A DNA stretch of 39,468 nt from Shewanella decolorationis S12 (GCF_000485795.1 NZ_AXZL01000041.1:1-39468); one strand, 5' to 3'; numbered from the stretch's first letter, positions 17,455 through 26,793 are shown. Translations and numbers: made by a program. Notes: generated from the letters alone by a model not told the origin.

Positions 17455-17548
17455 GTTTAGACGGGATAAACGCTTATGAAACGGGAGTTTTTATTTATGG
17501 TGATTTTATTTAATCACTTTAATTAGAATGGGTTAGCAGATTTACAAT

Positions 17549-17594
17549 GAAAAACGGCACTCAAGGTTCTATATATAACCTAAGTGCCGTTTAT
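17549..17594 (-). terminator. Terminator of the Bcr-type efflux gene
   Basis: ACGGCACT and AGTGCCGT, then AGGTT and AACCT, form a long imperfect hairpin (17551-17592). T residues follow on the minus strand. It separates the efflux gene from the ilvI leader. Confidence 0.85.
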
Positions 17595-17679
17595 TTAGAA
17601 AACACTTAATTTTTTACAAATCAACCACAAAAGCGATGAATACCATAATTGCTTCATTTACGTGGCATAAAGATGCAGA

Positions 17680-18903
17680 TTACTCCTTCGGCTTGGCTTG
17701 ATGAGTCGGTCGGTTAAATTGACAGAATCCCACCAACAATACCGCCGTCAGCATTAATGCCGAGAAGGGCACTGCGGTGCCATTATAAAACAGCGCGAGT
17801 AATGGCCCTGCAAGGGCGCCAAAGCCAAATCTTAAGGTGCCAATCACCGCCGTGGCTGTGCCTGTTTCCTGTTTGAATTTCATCAGCACAATAGCATCAG
17901 CGTTGACCGACATGATGCCAAGGCTCCCCATCAGCGGGATCAGCATCAACACGGTGAAATGATAACTGAGTCCCAGTAAATTCACCCCCAGTAAACCTAC
18001 CGCCGCCAGCGCACCGAAAAAGGTCGATACGTGCAGCATTCTTAACGAGCCATAACGCCCCACAATTCGGGTATTGATAATATTTGCCAGCATCAGCGCG
18101 CCCACATTGGTACTAAAGAGTAGGGCAAATAAGGATTTATCTAAGGAAAAAACCTCCATATAGACAAAGGGCGATGCAGTTAAATAACAGAAAAACGCAA
18201 AGGAGGTGAGTACTCCGCTGGCAATATTCAATTTAACGCCGGGACGTGAAAACACAGTAGCATAAGCCCCTAAAAAGGATTTTTGACTGCGGCTACTCTG
18301 ATCTTTATCGCTCGGCATTCTGAGCAACGTAATGACTAACAACAGCAACAACATGGCATAGGCCGATTGGATAAAGAAGATCAAATGCCATTCACCAAGC
18401 TCGAGGATGAGGCTGCCGATGCTTGGTGCTAATAATGGTGCTAACATCATGATTAAACTGACATAAGACATGCCCTTAGCCGTGTTTTCACCATAGACTT
18501 CTTTGATATACCCTGGGACGACCACAGTGGCCGCCGCGCCGATAAAGGCTTGTAAAAAGCGCAGCCCTAAAAACACTTCAATCTGCTCGGCTAAGCCTAA
18601 TAACAGGCTGACTGACATAAAGCCCGAGAGGCCCATTATTACCATGGGGCGACGACCAATACGGTCCGCAAGTGGGCCAAAGCACAGCATACCTAGGGCG
18701 TAGCCGCCCAAGTAAACACTCAAGGATTGTTGCACTAGGGTGATATCAGTATGAAAACTTTGGGCGAGGGTTGCCATGGCGGGCAAATACATGTCGATCG
18801 CGAGTGGCGTGATCGCAACAATAGCGGCAAGCATAGGGATCAACAGGGCCAAATGGGGAATGTTGCTCGGTTTAGTCAGATTAGTTGACGGTTGTGGGTC
18901 CAC
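17680..18903 (-). CDS. Bcr/CflA-family multidrug efflux transporter
   Basis: This 407-residue inner-membrane protein of the major facilitator superfamily has about 12 membrane segments. The early segment ITPLAIDMYLPAMATLAQSF and the motif GPLADRIGRRPMVIMGL (loop 2-3, about residues 78-95) are typical of the Bcr/CflA (DHA1) drug:proton antiporters. Bcr of E. coli gives resistance to bicyclomycin, an inhibitor of Rho. Substrates here are unknown. It is monocistronic and preceded by a long inverted repeat. Confidence 0.87.
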   Translation of the reverse strand: MDPQPSTNLTKPSNIPHLALLIPMLAAIVAITPLAIDMYLPAMATLAQSFHTDITLVQQSLSVYLGGYALGMLCFGPLADRIGRRPMVIMGLSGFMSVSLLLGLAEQIEVFLGLRFLQAFIGAAATVVVPGYIKEVYGENTAKGMSYVSLIMMLAPLLAPSIGSLILELGEWHLIFFIQSAYAMLLLLLVITLLRMPSDKDQSSRSQKSFLGAYATVFSRPGVKLNIASGVLTSFAFFCYLTASPFVYMEVFSLDKSLFALLFSTNVGALMLANIINTRIVGRYGSLRMLHVSTFFGALAAVGLLGVNLLGLSYHFTVLMLIPLMGSLGIMSVNADAIVLMKFKQETGTATAVIGTLRFGFGALAGPLLALFYNGTAVPFSALMLTAVLLVGFCQFNRPTHQAKPKE

Positions 18904-18926
18904 AGTTACCTCGGGTGGCGAAAGAA

Positions 18927-19027
18927 GGCGATATAAAGTGTTATGTCACTCGAAAACCAAAATTGTAGGGTAACAATTTTGCCTATTGGTGGCTCATTTC
19001 GCCTCAATTGACATAGCGTATATCGCC
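18927..19027. repeat. Long imperfect inverted repeat upstream of the efflux gene
   Basis: GGCGATATA (18927-18935) and TATGTCA (18942-18948) pair with TGACATA (19009-19015) and TATATCGCC (19019-19027). A second perfect hairpin (AAAATTGT 18959-18966 with ACAATTTT 18973-18980) lies in the middle. The structure starts 24 bases before the efflux gene ATG. It may be a leader fold, an operator or a small repeat element. Confidence 0.6.
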
Positions 19028-19273
19028 ATGAGCATTGGAGAGTATAGGGGAGAAATGAGTGACCAGCGAAGACTTAGCCAACAGTTGAACTGAATGAGAG
19101 GTCTTGTCATCGAGTATAAGGATATTAAGCCATAATATAGTAAAATGCTCGGGCAAATAAGCCAATCTCGATGACGATATCTTTACACTTAAATTGTAAC
19201 CAAAATCGCTTTACTGTCCTTGTATTGCATTAATTTACCAATGTAGGCCTGAGCGTCATTCATTCGACTGAGG
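19028..19273. other. Intergenic region without recognised features
   Basis: This is the middle of the gap between the efflux gene and the lipoprotein gene. I see no credible gene, tRNA or terminator here. Confidence 0.5.
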
Positions 19274-19313
19274 TTGTCACTCCAGTGTCATCTGTATGTC
19301 ATCTAACCGTCTT
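19274..19313 (+). promoter_or_regulatory. Tandem Pho boxes
   Basis: Four 7-base units recur at exactly 11-base steps: TTGTCAC (19274), GTGTCAT (19285), ATGTCAT (19296) and CCGTCTT (19307). The PhoB consensus is CTGTCAT units spaced by four bases, so the first three match well and the fourth is weaker. A possible -10 (TAGTTT or TTTAAT) lies at 19324-19332. This implies activation by PhoB under phosphate limitation. Confidence 0.72.
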
Positions 19314-19383
19314 GAATGCAGATTAGTTTAATGGGCTTTAGCTTAACCCTACGACTAATAACAACACATTCAGGAATGATGCA

Positions 19384-21258
19384 ATGAACACAAAACGACT
19401 GCCGCTGGCCGGTGCGATACTGGCAAGTTTACTCCTTGGTGCCTGTAATGGTGATGACGGTACCAATGGTGAGCAGGGGGATAATGGCTTAAATTCATTA
19501 GTTAAAGTGACCTCACTCGCCATAGGTGATGCGAACTGTCCCGCCGGTGGTCAACGTATCGATACCGGGCTTGATGCGAATCGTAATGGCGAGTTGGAAG
19601 AAACTGAAATCGATGTGGCGCAAACACAATTTATTTGCCAACCCCAAGCTGCGGGAGTCACAGCTGAGCTGATTAGCCGCCATCAAACGGGCGTTTATGG
19701 CCTGAGTGCAGCTGAGATTGTCGAATATCACAGTGCTTCTCAGCGTATTTTTGTGGTTAATGCGAGAAGCGGTAAAGTCGACATTATCGATGCTCACTTA
19801 CTTGGTAATGCGACCACGGCAACTGCGCCATTAGCCTTGAATAATCTTGATAAGCTCGGCGAGCTGGATGTTGCCAAAGATGTGGGCTTAAGTTTTATGG
19901 GCAGCGTTAACAGCGTCAGTATTTCTGGTAACTTGTTAGCAGCGGCCATTGAGCGCGGCGATGCGGCGGGCAATAAGACTCAAGCCAATGGTTATGTGGC
20001 TTTCTATCAACTCAACGGCAATGACGCGCCGCAGTATCTCAGCGCGGTAGAAGTCGGTGCATTACCGGATAACGTGGTCTTTAGCCATGATGGCAAAACG
20101 GTACTCGTTGCCAACGAAGGCGAACCAAATCAAGACTATAGTGTCGATCCTGAGGGCAGTGTAGCGATTATTGCCATAGCGGATGGTAAACCCGCAGCAA
20201 CGGCAACGCTAGTGACATTCACCGAATTTAATCAGGGTAATGCTCGCTATAATGAAATCACCAAGGACATTAAAATCAATGGCCCTATGGCCACTGTCGC
20301 GCAGGATTTAGAGCCTGAGTATATCAGTGTCAGCCCCGATAACAGCCGTGCCTTTGTGAGTCTGCAGGAGAACAATGCCATCGCTGTGATCGATATCGCC
20401 AATGCCAAAGTGGCGAAGATTTTACCCTTAGGGCTGAAAGATTACGGTCTTGATGTGAATAAAATTGATGCAAGTGATAAGGATGATATGATCAACCTTC
20501 AGGCCTATACGGGCGTGTATGGCATGTATCAGCCTGATACCGTAGCGAGTTACCGTTGGAATAATGCTGATTTTATTGTTACCGCAAACGAAGGGGATTC
20601 CCGCGACTATGCAGGGTTTTCGGAGGAGGCCCGTGCCGGAGACTTAACCTTAGATCCTAATCATCCACAATTTGCCGCCGCGAAAGATAAGACCCAATTA
20701 GCCCGTTTGAAAGTGACTAAGAGTATGGGGGATGACGATAACGACGGCGATTATGACAAAATCGTGAGCTTTGGCGCGCGCTCCTTCTCAATCTGGACGG
20801 CCGATGGTCAACAGGTGTTTGACAGTGGTAGTGACTTTGAGCGGATCACCGCAGCCTTATTAGGCAATAACTTCAATAATAACAACGAAGAAAACAAAGG
20901 CGATAGTCGCAGTGATGATAAAGGACCCGAGCCTGAAGCCTTAGCCCTAGGCAAAATTGGCCAAAAACTCTATGCCTTTATCGGGCTTGAGCGTACCTCG
21001 GGTTTTATGATTTACGACGTGACCAATCCCTTTGACGTGCATTTTGTGGATTACGTGGTAAACCGTGATTTTGAGGCGGATTTCAGCATAGATACAAATA
21101 CTGGCGAAGTGAAAGGCGATGCCAGTTTGGCGGGAGATTTAGGGCCAGAAGGCATGAAGTTTGTAAGTGCCGAGAAGAGTCCTAATGGTCGACCTCTGCT
21201 GATTATTGGTAATGAAGTCAGTGGCACAACCAGCGTGTATCAGATTAAGGTGCAATAG
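19384..21258 (+). CDS. Choice-of-anchor I domain lipoprotein, probably phosphate-regulated
   Basis: This 624-residue exported protein has a lipoprotein signal with lipobox LLLGAC (cysteine at residue 21), so it is membrane-anchored. A short collagen-like GDDGTNGEQGDNG stretch and an EF-hand-like loop DANRNGELEETE follow (about 23-82). The rest is a beta-propeller-like domain with repeated strands (NVVFSHDGKTVLVANEGEP, YISVSPDNSRAFVSLQENNAIAVIDI, FIVTANEGDSRDYAGF) of the choice-of-anchor I family. That domain often accompanies alkaline phosphatase, nucleotidase or phytase-like proteins. With the upstream Pho boxes, a role in phosphate scavenging is inferred. No catalytic motif is identified. 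Confidence 0.82.
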   Translation: MNTKRLPLAGAILASLLLGACNGDDGTNGEQGDNGLNSLVKVTSLAIGDANCPAGGQRIDTGLDANRNGELEETEIDVAQTQFICQPQAAGVTAELISRHQTGVYGLSAAEIVEYHSASQRIFVVNARSGKVDIIDAHLLGNATTATAPLALNNLDKLGELDVAKDVGLSFMGSVNSVSISGNLLAAAIERGDAAGNKTQANGYVAFYQLNGNDAPQYLSAVEVGALPDNVVFSHDGKTVLVANEGEPNQDYSVDPEGSVAIIAIADGKPAATATLVTFTEFNQGNARYNEITKDIKINGPMATVAQDLEPEYISVSPDNSRAFVSLQENNAIAVIDIANAKVAKILPLGLKDYGLDVNKIDASDKDDMINLQAYTGVYGMYQPDTVASYRWNNADFIVTANEGDSRDYAGFSEEARAGDLTLDPNHPQFAAAKDKTQLARLKVTKSMGDDDNDGDYDKIVSFGARSFSIWTADGQQVFDSGSDFERITAALLGNNFNNNNEENKGDSRSDDKGPEPEALALGKIGQKLYAFIGLERTSGFMIYDVTNPFDVHFVDYVVNRDFEADFSIDTNTGEVKGDASLAGDLGPEGMKFVSAEKSPNGRPLLIIGNEVSGTTSVYQIKVQ

Positions 21259-21329
21259 CCATAGCTTGAGTTCAAGGTGCCATAACGTTACATCTCGACA
21301 CCTAAAATGCCTGTGATTAAGCAAGTTTA

Positions 21330-21363
21330 AAACGCCAGAGCATTACTCTGGCGTTTCTTTTTG
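21330..21363 (+). terminator. Terminator of the lipoprotein gene
   Basis: AAACGCCAGAG (21330-21340) pairs with CTCTGGCGTTT (21346-21356) around CATTA, then CTTTTT follows. Confidence 0.9.
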
Positions 21364-21391
21364 GCTTCTTTCTAGCGATAAAAATACAAGG

Positions 21392-22750
21392 TTAAACCAC
21401 CGAATAGGCGTTTTGCTTGAGGGCATTGAAGGTGGATTCGATACATTCGAGCGCAAGCTGGAATTGGGTATCGTTTTCGGCGCCGCCTAAACTTAAACGG
21501 ATAAAGTTATCATGGCAGTTAAAGTCATCCCCATTACGGATCAGCACGCCTTTTGCCGCTAAGGCGGTCACGAGATGATGGGCTTTTATGTCTTCGGGTA
21601 ATTGAACCCAGCCATTTAAACCACGCCAGCGTTGAGTTAGTCCTAGCCTGTCGCCCAATGCCATGCACTGCTGCTGACGCTCGCGAATAATGGCATCGCG
21701 ATTGGCGGTGATTTGCCCGCGCTTGATAAGCTGACAGGCGAGCTCCACATTGAGCTGCGACACCATCCAGCATTGGCTGTGGATGGCGATGCGCAATGGG
21801 GCAATAAGTGGCTCGGGCACGAGAATAAAACCTTGCCTTAAGCCCCCAGAAAACTGCTTAGAAAGGCTCGAAATATAAATGACCCTCGGCACATTCAGCG
21901 TCTGAGCCAACTGCCACAGCGGAGAGTGCCATTCTTCTGGGAGGCAATAATTCACATCATCTTCAATGATATAAAACTGGTACTGCTCCGCGAGTGCCAA
22001 CAGTTTTGCTCTCTGTTGCTCACTGTATTGAATGCAGGTTGGGTTTTGATTGTTAAGGGTTAAATACACCAGCTTAGGTTGATGGATTTGCACTAAGGCT
22101 TCGAATCTTGCGAGATCGACCCCGTCAGAGGTTAACGGCACGCCAATGCTATTGATACCTAATTGTTTAGCGCAAATACGCACACCGGGATAGCTGTACT
22201 GCTCGTGCAGTAGCATCTCGCCCTTGGTGAGGAAGGCATTTAGGCAGGCAAAAATGGCCTGTTGGCCACCATGGGTAAAAATCAATTGCTCGGGTTGCTG
22301 TTCAATCCCACGTTGTAAAAGCCAGTGGTGAAATACCTGTTGATGCTGGTCTAAGGGGTTGGCGCGATAGCCAAGGAGTTGACTCAGTTTAGCCGGATCC
22401 TTAGCCAGTTGACTTAGGCAATCACTCAGCGTACTTATTTGATCCGTCAGCGGCTGCTGACACGTCGCCATATTGAGCTGCAAGTTACTGAGTTCTGGCA
22501 CGGGAGAGGCGTTGACATAAGTCCCATCACCTATACGCGCTTCCACATAGCCGCGCTGCTCCGCAAGGGCATAGGCCCGTGTGACAGTGCCTATAGTCAC
22601 CCCTAGCGCATCGGCTAAACGCCGCTGTGGTGGGAGTTTTGTGCCATGGGGTAGGACTTTACGCATAATGCCTTGCTCAATGGCACTGACGAGACGTTGA
22701 TATTTAGGACCAGTAAATGCCTCTAGATCCGGCGTCCAAATTGTACCCAT
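21392..22750 (-). CDS. MocR-type GntR/aminotransferase-like regulator
   Basis: This 452-residue regulator joins a GntR winged helix (about residues 10-80; GTKLPPQRRLADALGVTIGTVTRAYALAEQRGYV) to a fold-type I aminotransferase domain. The PLP lysine is in YISSLSKQFSGGLRQGF, and the substrate arginine is likely in FIRLSLGG. The start at 22750 (MGTIWTP) suits the family; a longer frame upstream to 22813 would run into the regulatory region. It is divergent from a LysE-type exporter, which it probably controls. MocR proteins usually sense PLP or an amino compound. Confidence 0.88.
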   Translation of the reverse strand: MGTIWTPDLEAFTGPKYQRLVSAIEQGIMRKVLPHGTKLPPQRRLADALGVTIGTVTRAYALAEQRGYVEARIGDGTYVNASPVPELSNLQLNMATCQQPLTDQISTLSDCLSQLAKDPAKLSQLLGYRANPLDQHQQVFHHWLLQRGIEQQPEQLIFTHGGQQAIFACLNAFLTKGEMLLHEQYSYPGVRICAKQLGINSIGVPLTSDGVDLARFEALVQIHQPKLVYLTLNNQNPTCIQYSEQQRAKLLALAEQYQFYIIEDDVNYCLPEEWHSPLWQLAQTLNVPRVIYISSLSKQFSGGLRQGFILVPEPLIAPLRIAIHSQCWMVSQLNVELACQLIKRGQITANRDAIIRERQQQCMALGDRLGLTQRWRGLNGWVQLPEDIKAHHLVTALAAKGVLIRNGDDFNCHDNFIRLSLGGAENDTQFQLALECIESTFNALKQNAYSVV

Positions 22751-22842
22751 GACAATAAATCCATTGATCTCAGTTAATCTACCTATATTATTTATTGTAT
22801 CGTTTATTGTCAAATATTGTATGCGTACAATTTAGGGTGTTT
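22751..22842. promoter_or_regulatory. Divergent control region with a palindromic operator candidate
   Basis: ATTGTA TGCG TACAAT (22816-22831) is a perfect palindrome, and ATTGT recurs at 22794 and 22806, with the inverse ACAAT at 22752. The spacing of 10 to 12 bases places the units on one face of the helix. This is the likely binding site of the MocR-type regulator. Confidence 0.5.
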
Positions 22843-23469
22843 ATGGATATTCAACTTGTTAATGATCCACAACTCTGGACCTTGATGGCCTCTGCTGCAC
22901 TCTTTTGTGCAACTATGACCATGACTCCCGGGCCGAATAATATTTTACTCGCCAGCTCCGGCGCTCATTTCGGGGTGATGCGTACTATTCCGCATATTGC
23001 GGGGATCCGCTTAGGCTCGACTTCTTTGCATCTGTCGGTATTACTCGGTCTTGGTGCTTTGTTCGAGGCGTTTCCGGTGTTGCACCAAGTGCTAAAGTAC
23101 GCGGCATTAGTGTATTTACTGCACCTTACCTATCGATTAGTGACCTCTCCCGTTAAGGCGGCGCATTTGGATGAAGGGCGTAAGCCAATGAGTTTGATGG
23201 AGGCGGCTCTGTTTCAGTGGATTAATCCCAAATCTTGGATGTCGACCATTACCCTTTGCAGCGCGTTTACCCTAGGGGGCGATGGCTTTTGGCTCAGTGC
23301 GGTATTGGGCGTGCTGGTGTTTAATCTGGTGGGATTTCCCGCGTCCTTCACTTGGGTATTTGTGGGCGCAGCTATCAGTAACAAGCTGAATACGGATAAA
23401 CGTCGACGCCATTTTAACTGGTTTATGGGCAGTTTATTGTTGGTGTCCTTACCTATGATCCTGCGCTAA
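22843..23469 (+). CDS. LysE/RhtB-family amino acid exporter
   Basis: This 208-residue inner-membrane protein has about six membrane segments. The N-terminal motif TMTPGPNNILLASSGAHFGVMRTIPHIAGIRLG (about 25-57) is diagnostic of LysE/RhtB exporters, and FQWINPKSWM (about 125-134) is a second family motif. The start is ATG 22843, 5 bases after AGGG. The substrate is unknown; relatives export amino acids or their analogues. The divergent MocR gene is its likely regulator. Confidence 0.9.
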   Translation: MDIQLVNDPQLWTLMASAALFCATMTMTPGPNNILLASSGAHFGVMRTIPHIAGIRLGSTSLHLSVLLGLGALFEAFPVLHQVLKYAALVYLLHLTYRLVTSPVKAAHLDEGRKPMSLMEAALFQWINPKSWMSTITLCSAFTLGGDGFWLSAVLGVLVFNLVGFPASFTWVFVGAAISNKLNTDKRRRHFNWFMGSLLLVSLPMILR

Positions 23470-23692
23470 AGGAGGCTAATTGCGCTAAAAGCTTAAATAT
23501 TCTGGGATACTGACTCGCTTATTGATTGGCTTTATGCCATAACCAACATAAGATTGATGCTTTTTTTAGATAACAGCCTTTTAGGGGTAAATAAGCTAAA
23601 GGTGCTGTTTGCGAGATAGTAGATCTGCGCAAAGTGAGTTATTTAACCATAACAAGTTAATCATCGACTTGGGTGTATATGGAGGTTAGTGC

Positions 23693-25450
23693 GTGAGGTT
23701 TCCCAGTTTAGTATCGTTTATGCCTGGTCTGGCGCAGATGCTGCAGTATGAGAAGCAATGGCTCAGGGATGATGTTCGGGCCGGATTATCCGTGGCGGCG
23801 GTTGCTTTACCCGTTGCCATTGCCTACGCCCAATTGACTGGGGTCAATGCCGCCGTCGGTTTATACTCCTGTGTGCTGCCCATGTTGGTGTATGCACTGT
23901 TTGGCACATCTAGACAATTAATCGTTGGTCCCGATGCCGCCACCTGCGCCGTGATTGCCGCCGTTGTAACGCCACTCGCTGCTGGCGACAGTATGAAGCA
24001 CTGGCAATTGGTGATGACGATGACGGCCATGACGGGCTTTTGGTGTTTAATCGCTAGCCGTTTTCGCCTAGGGGTATTAGCGGACTTTCTCTCCAAACCT
24101 ATTCTGATGGGGCTACTCAATGGTGTGGCAATCACCATTATCGTTGGCCAATTCTCAAAGATTTTTGGTTTTACCTTCGATGAACGTTATCTGATTGAGC
24201 GCTTATCGGGCGCGCCTTCCTATTTAACTAAAACTCACTGGCCCACCTTACTGATGGGACTGGTGACCTTAGCCACCTATGCCTTAGTGAAACGTTATCG
24301 TCCACAGTGGCCAGCCTCTATGTGTGCGATGGCGATGGCAGCGTTTTTAGTGTGGGCTTTTAACTTAACCAGCTTTGAAATCAATGTGGTGGGTGAGGTG
24401 AGCGCTGGCTTGCCATCATTCCAAGCTCCCGTTTTTGATCTCGGTATAGCCCGTGAACTGGTGGTGCCTGCACTTAACTTAGCTATGGTGAGCTTTGTGA
24501 GCATGATGCTGACGGCGCGCAGTTTTGCGGCAAAAAATGGCTACGATATCGATGCGGATAAAGAGTTTCGCGCCCTAGGTATTGCCAATATCGCCTCTGC
24601 CTTATCCCAAGGTTTTGCCGTCAGTGGCGCCGATTCGCGCACCGCGGTGAACGATGCTAACGGCGGCAAAAGCCAGTTGGTGTCCATCATCGCAGCCGTA
24701 TTAATTGCATTAGTCGCGCTATTTTTTACCGCGCCACTGCAATATATCCCCAGTTCTGCGCTTGGGGTCGTGTTGGTGATTGCCTCAATTTCATTGATTG
24801 ATTTAAAGGCGCTATGGAACCTGCGCGTACGGGATCGCTCCGCCTTTTTACTCGCCTGTACAACCTTGTTTTCGGTGCTGTTTATTGGGGTGATCCCTGG
24901 TATCACCTTGGCGGTATTGTTGGGCTTATTCCAATTTTTAGCGACTGTGATGCGTCCTACCGATCAAGTACTTGGACTAGATCATAAAGGCGTTATTCGC
25001 AGTGTGGATGATTCGGGTAAAGCTAAATCTGTCCCCGGCGTATTTATTTACCGTTTCAATTCACCATTAACCTACTTTAACGCCACTTACTTTAAACGCC
25101 GCTTACTGGAGAAGTTTATCCGCGAGCCTGAGCCCGTTGATTGCATTATCATTGATGCCGTGCCGTGTTTTACCCATTTAGATTTGAGTGTGATGGCCAT
25201 GCTTGCGGATTTGCATCAACTATTGAAGAAGCGCGGTATACGCTTAGTGTTAGCCGGGCGTAAACGACAGATGCTCGGCTGGTTTGAACAAGCAGGTATG
25301 CAGTCGGGTGAGGGCGGTATATTAATCCGACCCGATTTATATTTGGCATTGAAAATGAACCAAAGCTACAAACAAGCGTTAGCTGAAGGCCAAGCGCCAG
25401 TAATCAAAAAAGCGCCTGAGGATGATGTGTTACTACATAGTCATTTGTGA
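23693..25450 (+). CDS. SulP-family anion transporter with STAS domain
   Basis: This 585-residue inner-membrane transporter has a transmembrane SulP domain (about 1-400; DVRAGLSVAAVALPVAIAYAQLTGVNAAVGLYS near the start) and a cytosolic STAS domain (about 445-560, VDCIIIDAVPCFTHLDLSVMAMLADLH). The start is GTG 23693, 7 bases after a strong GGAGG (23681-23685). SulP proteins carry sulfate, bicarbonate, dicarboxylates or other anions, and sequence alone does not decide which. It seems monocistronic. Confidence 0.9.
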   Translation: MRFPSLVSFMPGLAQMLQYEKQWLRDDVRAGLSVAAVALPVAIAYAQLTGVNAAVGLYSCVLPMLVYALFGTSRQLIVGPDAATCAVIAAVVTPLAAGDSMKHWQLVMTMTAMTGFWCLIASRFRLGVLADFLSKPILMGLLNGVAITIIVGQFSKIFGFTFDERYLIERLSGAPSYLTKTHWPTLLMGLVTLATYALVKRYRPQWPASMCAMAMAAFLVWAFNLTSFEINVVGEVSAGLPSFQAPVFDLGIARELVVPALNLAMVSFVSMMLTARSFAAKNGYDIDADKEFRALGIANIASALSQGFAVSGADSRTAVNDANGGKSQLVSIIAAVLIALVALFFTAPLQYIPSSALGVVLVIASISLIDLKALWNLRVRDRSAFLLACTTLFSVLFIGVIPGITLAVLLGLFQFLATVMRPTDQVLGLDHKGVIRSVDDSGKAKSVPGVFIYRFNSPLTYFNATYFKRRLLEKFIREPEPVDCIIIDAVPCFTHLDLSVMAMLADLHQLLKKRGIRLVLAGRKRQMLGWFEQAGMQSGEGGILIRPDLYLALKMNQSYKQALAEGQAPVIKKAPEDDVLLHSHL

Positions 25451-25508
25451 GTTAAGTAACCCAAAAGCGCGGCTAGCCCGCGCTGTGAACATCTTTCATG
25501 ACTTGCAT

Positions 25509-25736
25509 TTAGTCTTTTTGAAATTTGTCTAGAGGGATAAAGCCGTGGTAAGCATAGTAACCAATAGGTCCTAAACACAAACTCAGTAGACACCAGAGCC
25601 ATTTCTTATTGGTGCTGAGGTTGGCTTGACTCTTAAATACTCTACGCGCAAAAAGGCAATGTAGTAGGAGTAATCCTATAAGCATCGCAATGATTTTAAT
25701 ATCCGTATTTTCCAAGTTTCGATCCCTGTCTGTCAT
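25509..25736 (-). CDS. Small two-helix membrane protein, unknown function
   Basis: This 75-residue protein has membrane segments at about 13-30 (IKIIAMLIGLLLLHCLF) and 45-62 (KKWLWCLLSLCLGPIGYYAY), separated by a polar loop. The LGPIGYYAY pattern recalls the N-terminal domain of PLDc_N proteins, but this is weak. The ribosome site is poor, so the start may be internal. It is convergent with the SulP gene. Confidence 0.6.
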   Translation of the reverse strand: MTDRDRNLENTDIKIIAMLIGLLLLHCLFARRVFKSQANLSTNKKWLWCLLSLCLGPIGYYAYHGFIPLDKFQKD

Positions 25737-25853
25737 CGTGATGATTTGGCATTAAATGTCAGAAACAATTAACTCACTTTATCTAAGTGCTTGCTACTTT
25801 ACTCGAACATTTTACCGATTGCCATTAGGTATATCAAAAATAAACGTTAATTC

Positions 25854-26525
25854 TTATTTACTTATAGACTCTCCTAACAAGTAAGTTGGCGTGTTTCCAG
25901 CTTGCCAGATCACATATTTTTCCATTGCATGCAGAAATATTTCGCTACTGGTTAGCCTCGTTAACCAGTTAATAAGGTGTGGAAACGCCACACTCAAATC
26001 CCGTTTGGCATCCACCGCAGTAAATTGGCGGATAAAAGGCACAATAGCAAAATCAGCAAGGCTTAACGTGGGGCCGATTAGATGGGGATGTTGCTCAAGC
26101 TGTGCTTCGAGTCGTTCGAGAAAAGTGCTGGCCTTGGCAAAATAATGCACCTGGGTGTATTCAGGATAACGGTCGGCATATTTGTACTTATCCAGCCAAG
26201 GTTTAAATTCAACATCATTCTGCGCGATAAGCTCAGCAATCAAGTTTTGTGCTGACGGGGTTTCTCCGAGTAACTGCTGTGCGGCTTGTGAATGCGTATT
26301 TGTCAGTGCCCAGCGCATAATCTCTAAGCTTTCGGCTATCACTTCACCCGTAGGGAGCTGTAATACTGGCACAGTGCCCTTGGGGGAGATGGTTAACATT
26401 TCTGTGGGTTTTGCTTTAAGGGTGATTTCCCGTACCTCTACCTGGCATTGGCCGAGCAATAGGCCAAGGCGAGCGCGCATGGCATAAGGACAACGGCGAA
26501 AACTGTAGAGTATGGGTAAGGGCAT
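25854..26525 (-). CDS. Glutathione S-transferase family protein
   Basis: This 223-residue protein has an N-terminal thioredoxin-like domain starting MPLPILYSFRRCPYAMRARLGLLL, with the CPYAMRAR motif at about 12-19 holding the probable glutathione-reactive cysteine. The cis-proline motif GTVPVLQLPTGEVIAESLEIMRW (about 51-73) contains the ES dipeptide that binds glutathione. A helical C-terminal domain follows. I chose ATG 26525, with AAGGA 8 bases upstream. The cysteine-type site suggests an omega-like or glutaredoxin-like activity rather than classical conjugation. Confidence 0.82.
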   Translation of the reverse strand: MPLPILYSFRRCPYAMRARLGLLLGQCQVEVREITLKAKPTEMLTISPKGTVPVLQLPTGEVIAESLEIMRWALTNTHSQAAQQLLGETPSAQNLIAELIAQNDVEFKPWLDKYKYADRYPEYTQVHYFAKASTFLERLEAQLEQHPHLIGPTLSLADFAIVPFIRQFTAVDAKRDLSVAFPHLINWLTRLTSSEIFLHAMEKYVIWQAGNTPTYLLGESISK

Positions 26526-26793
26526 AGTCGTGTTCCTTAAAGCAATCATAAAAGCGATTTCGCCACTGCTGCGGCTTAAAAGTCGGCAATAGTAGTGGCT
26601 TTAAAACCGAAATACTGCGTTTATTACTGATTTTTCCACCGTTTGGCTTGTAAATAAACAATGACCTTGGTTTTTGTCTGTGTTTATCCGACTGTGACTC
26701 AGGTAGAATTTCGGCCGATTTTTGCGACCCAGCTTAGGCTGGTTATTAGTTAATGCACTGGAAATTAAGTTCCAGCCAGCAGTTGAGGGTGTT

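Noticed and set aside
22751..22813. N-terminal extension of the MocR-type regulator up to 22813
   Set aside because: It would cover the divergent promoter and adds residues unlike the family. The start at 22750 fits relatives.
25466..25484. G/C-rich hairpin after the SulP gene (AGCGCGG with CCGCGCT) as a terminator
   Set aside because: The stem is good but no T-tract follows, so I did not call it an intrinsic terminator.
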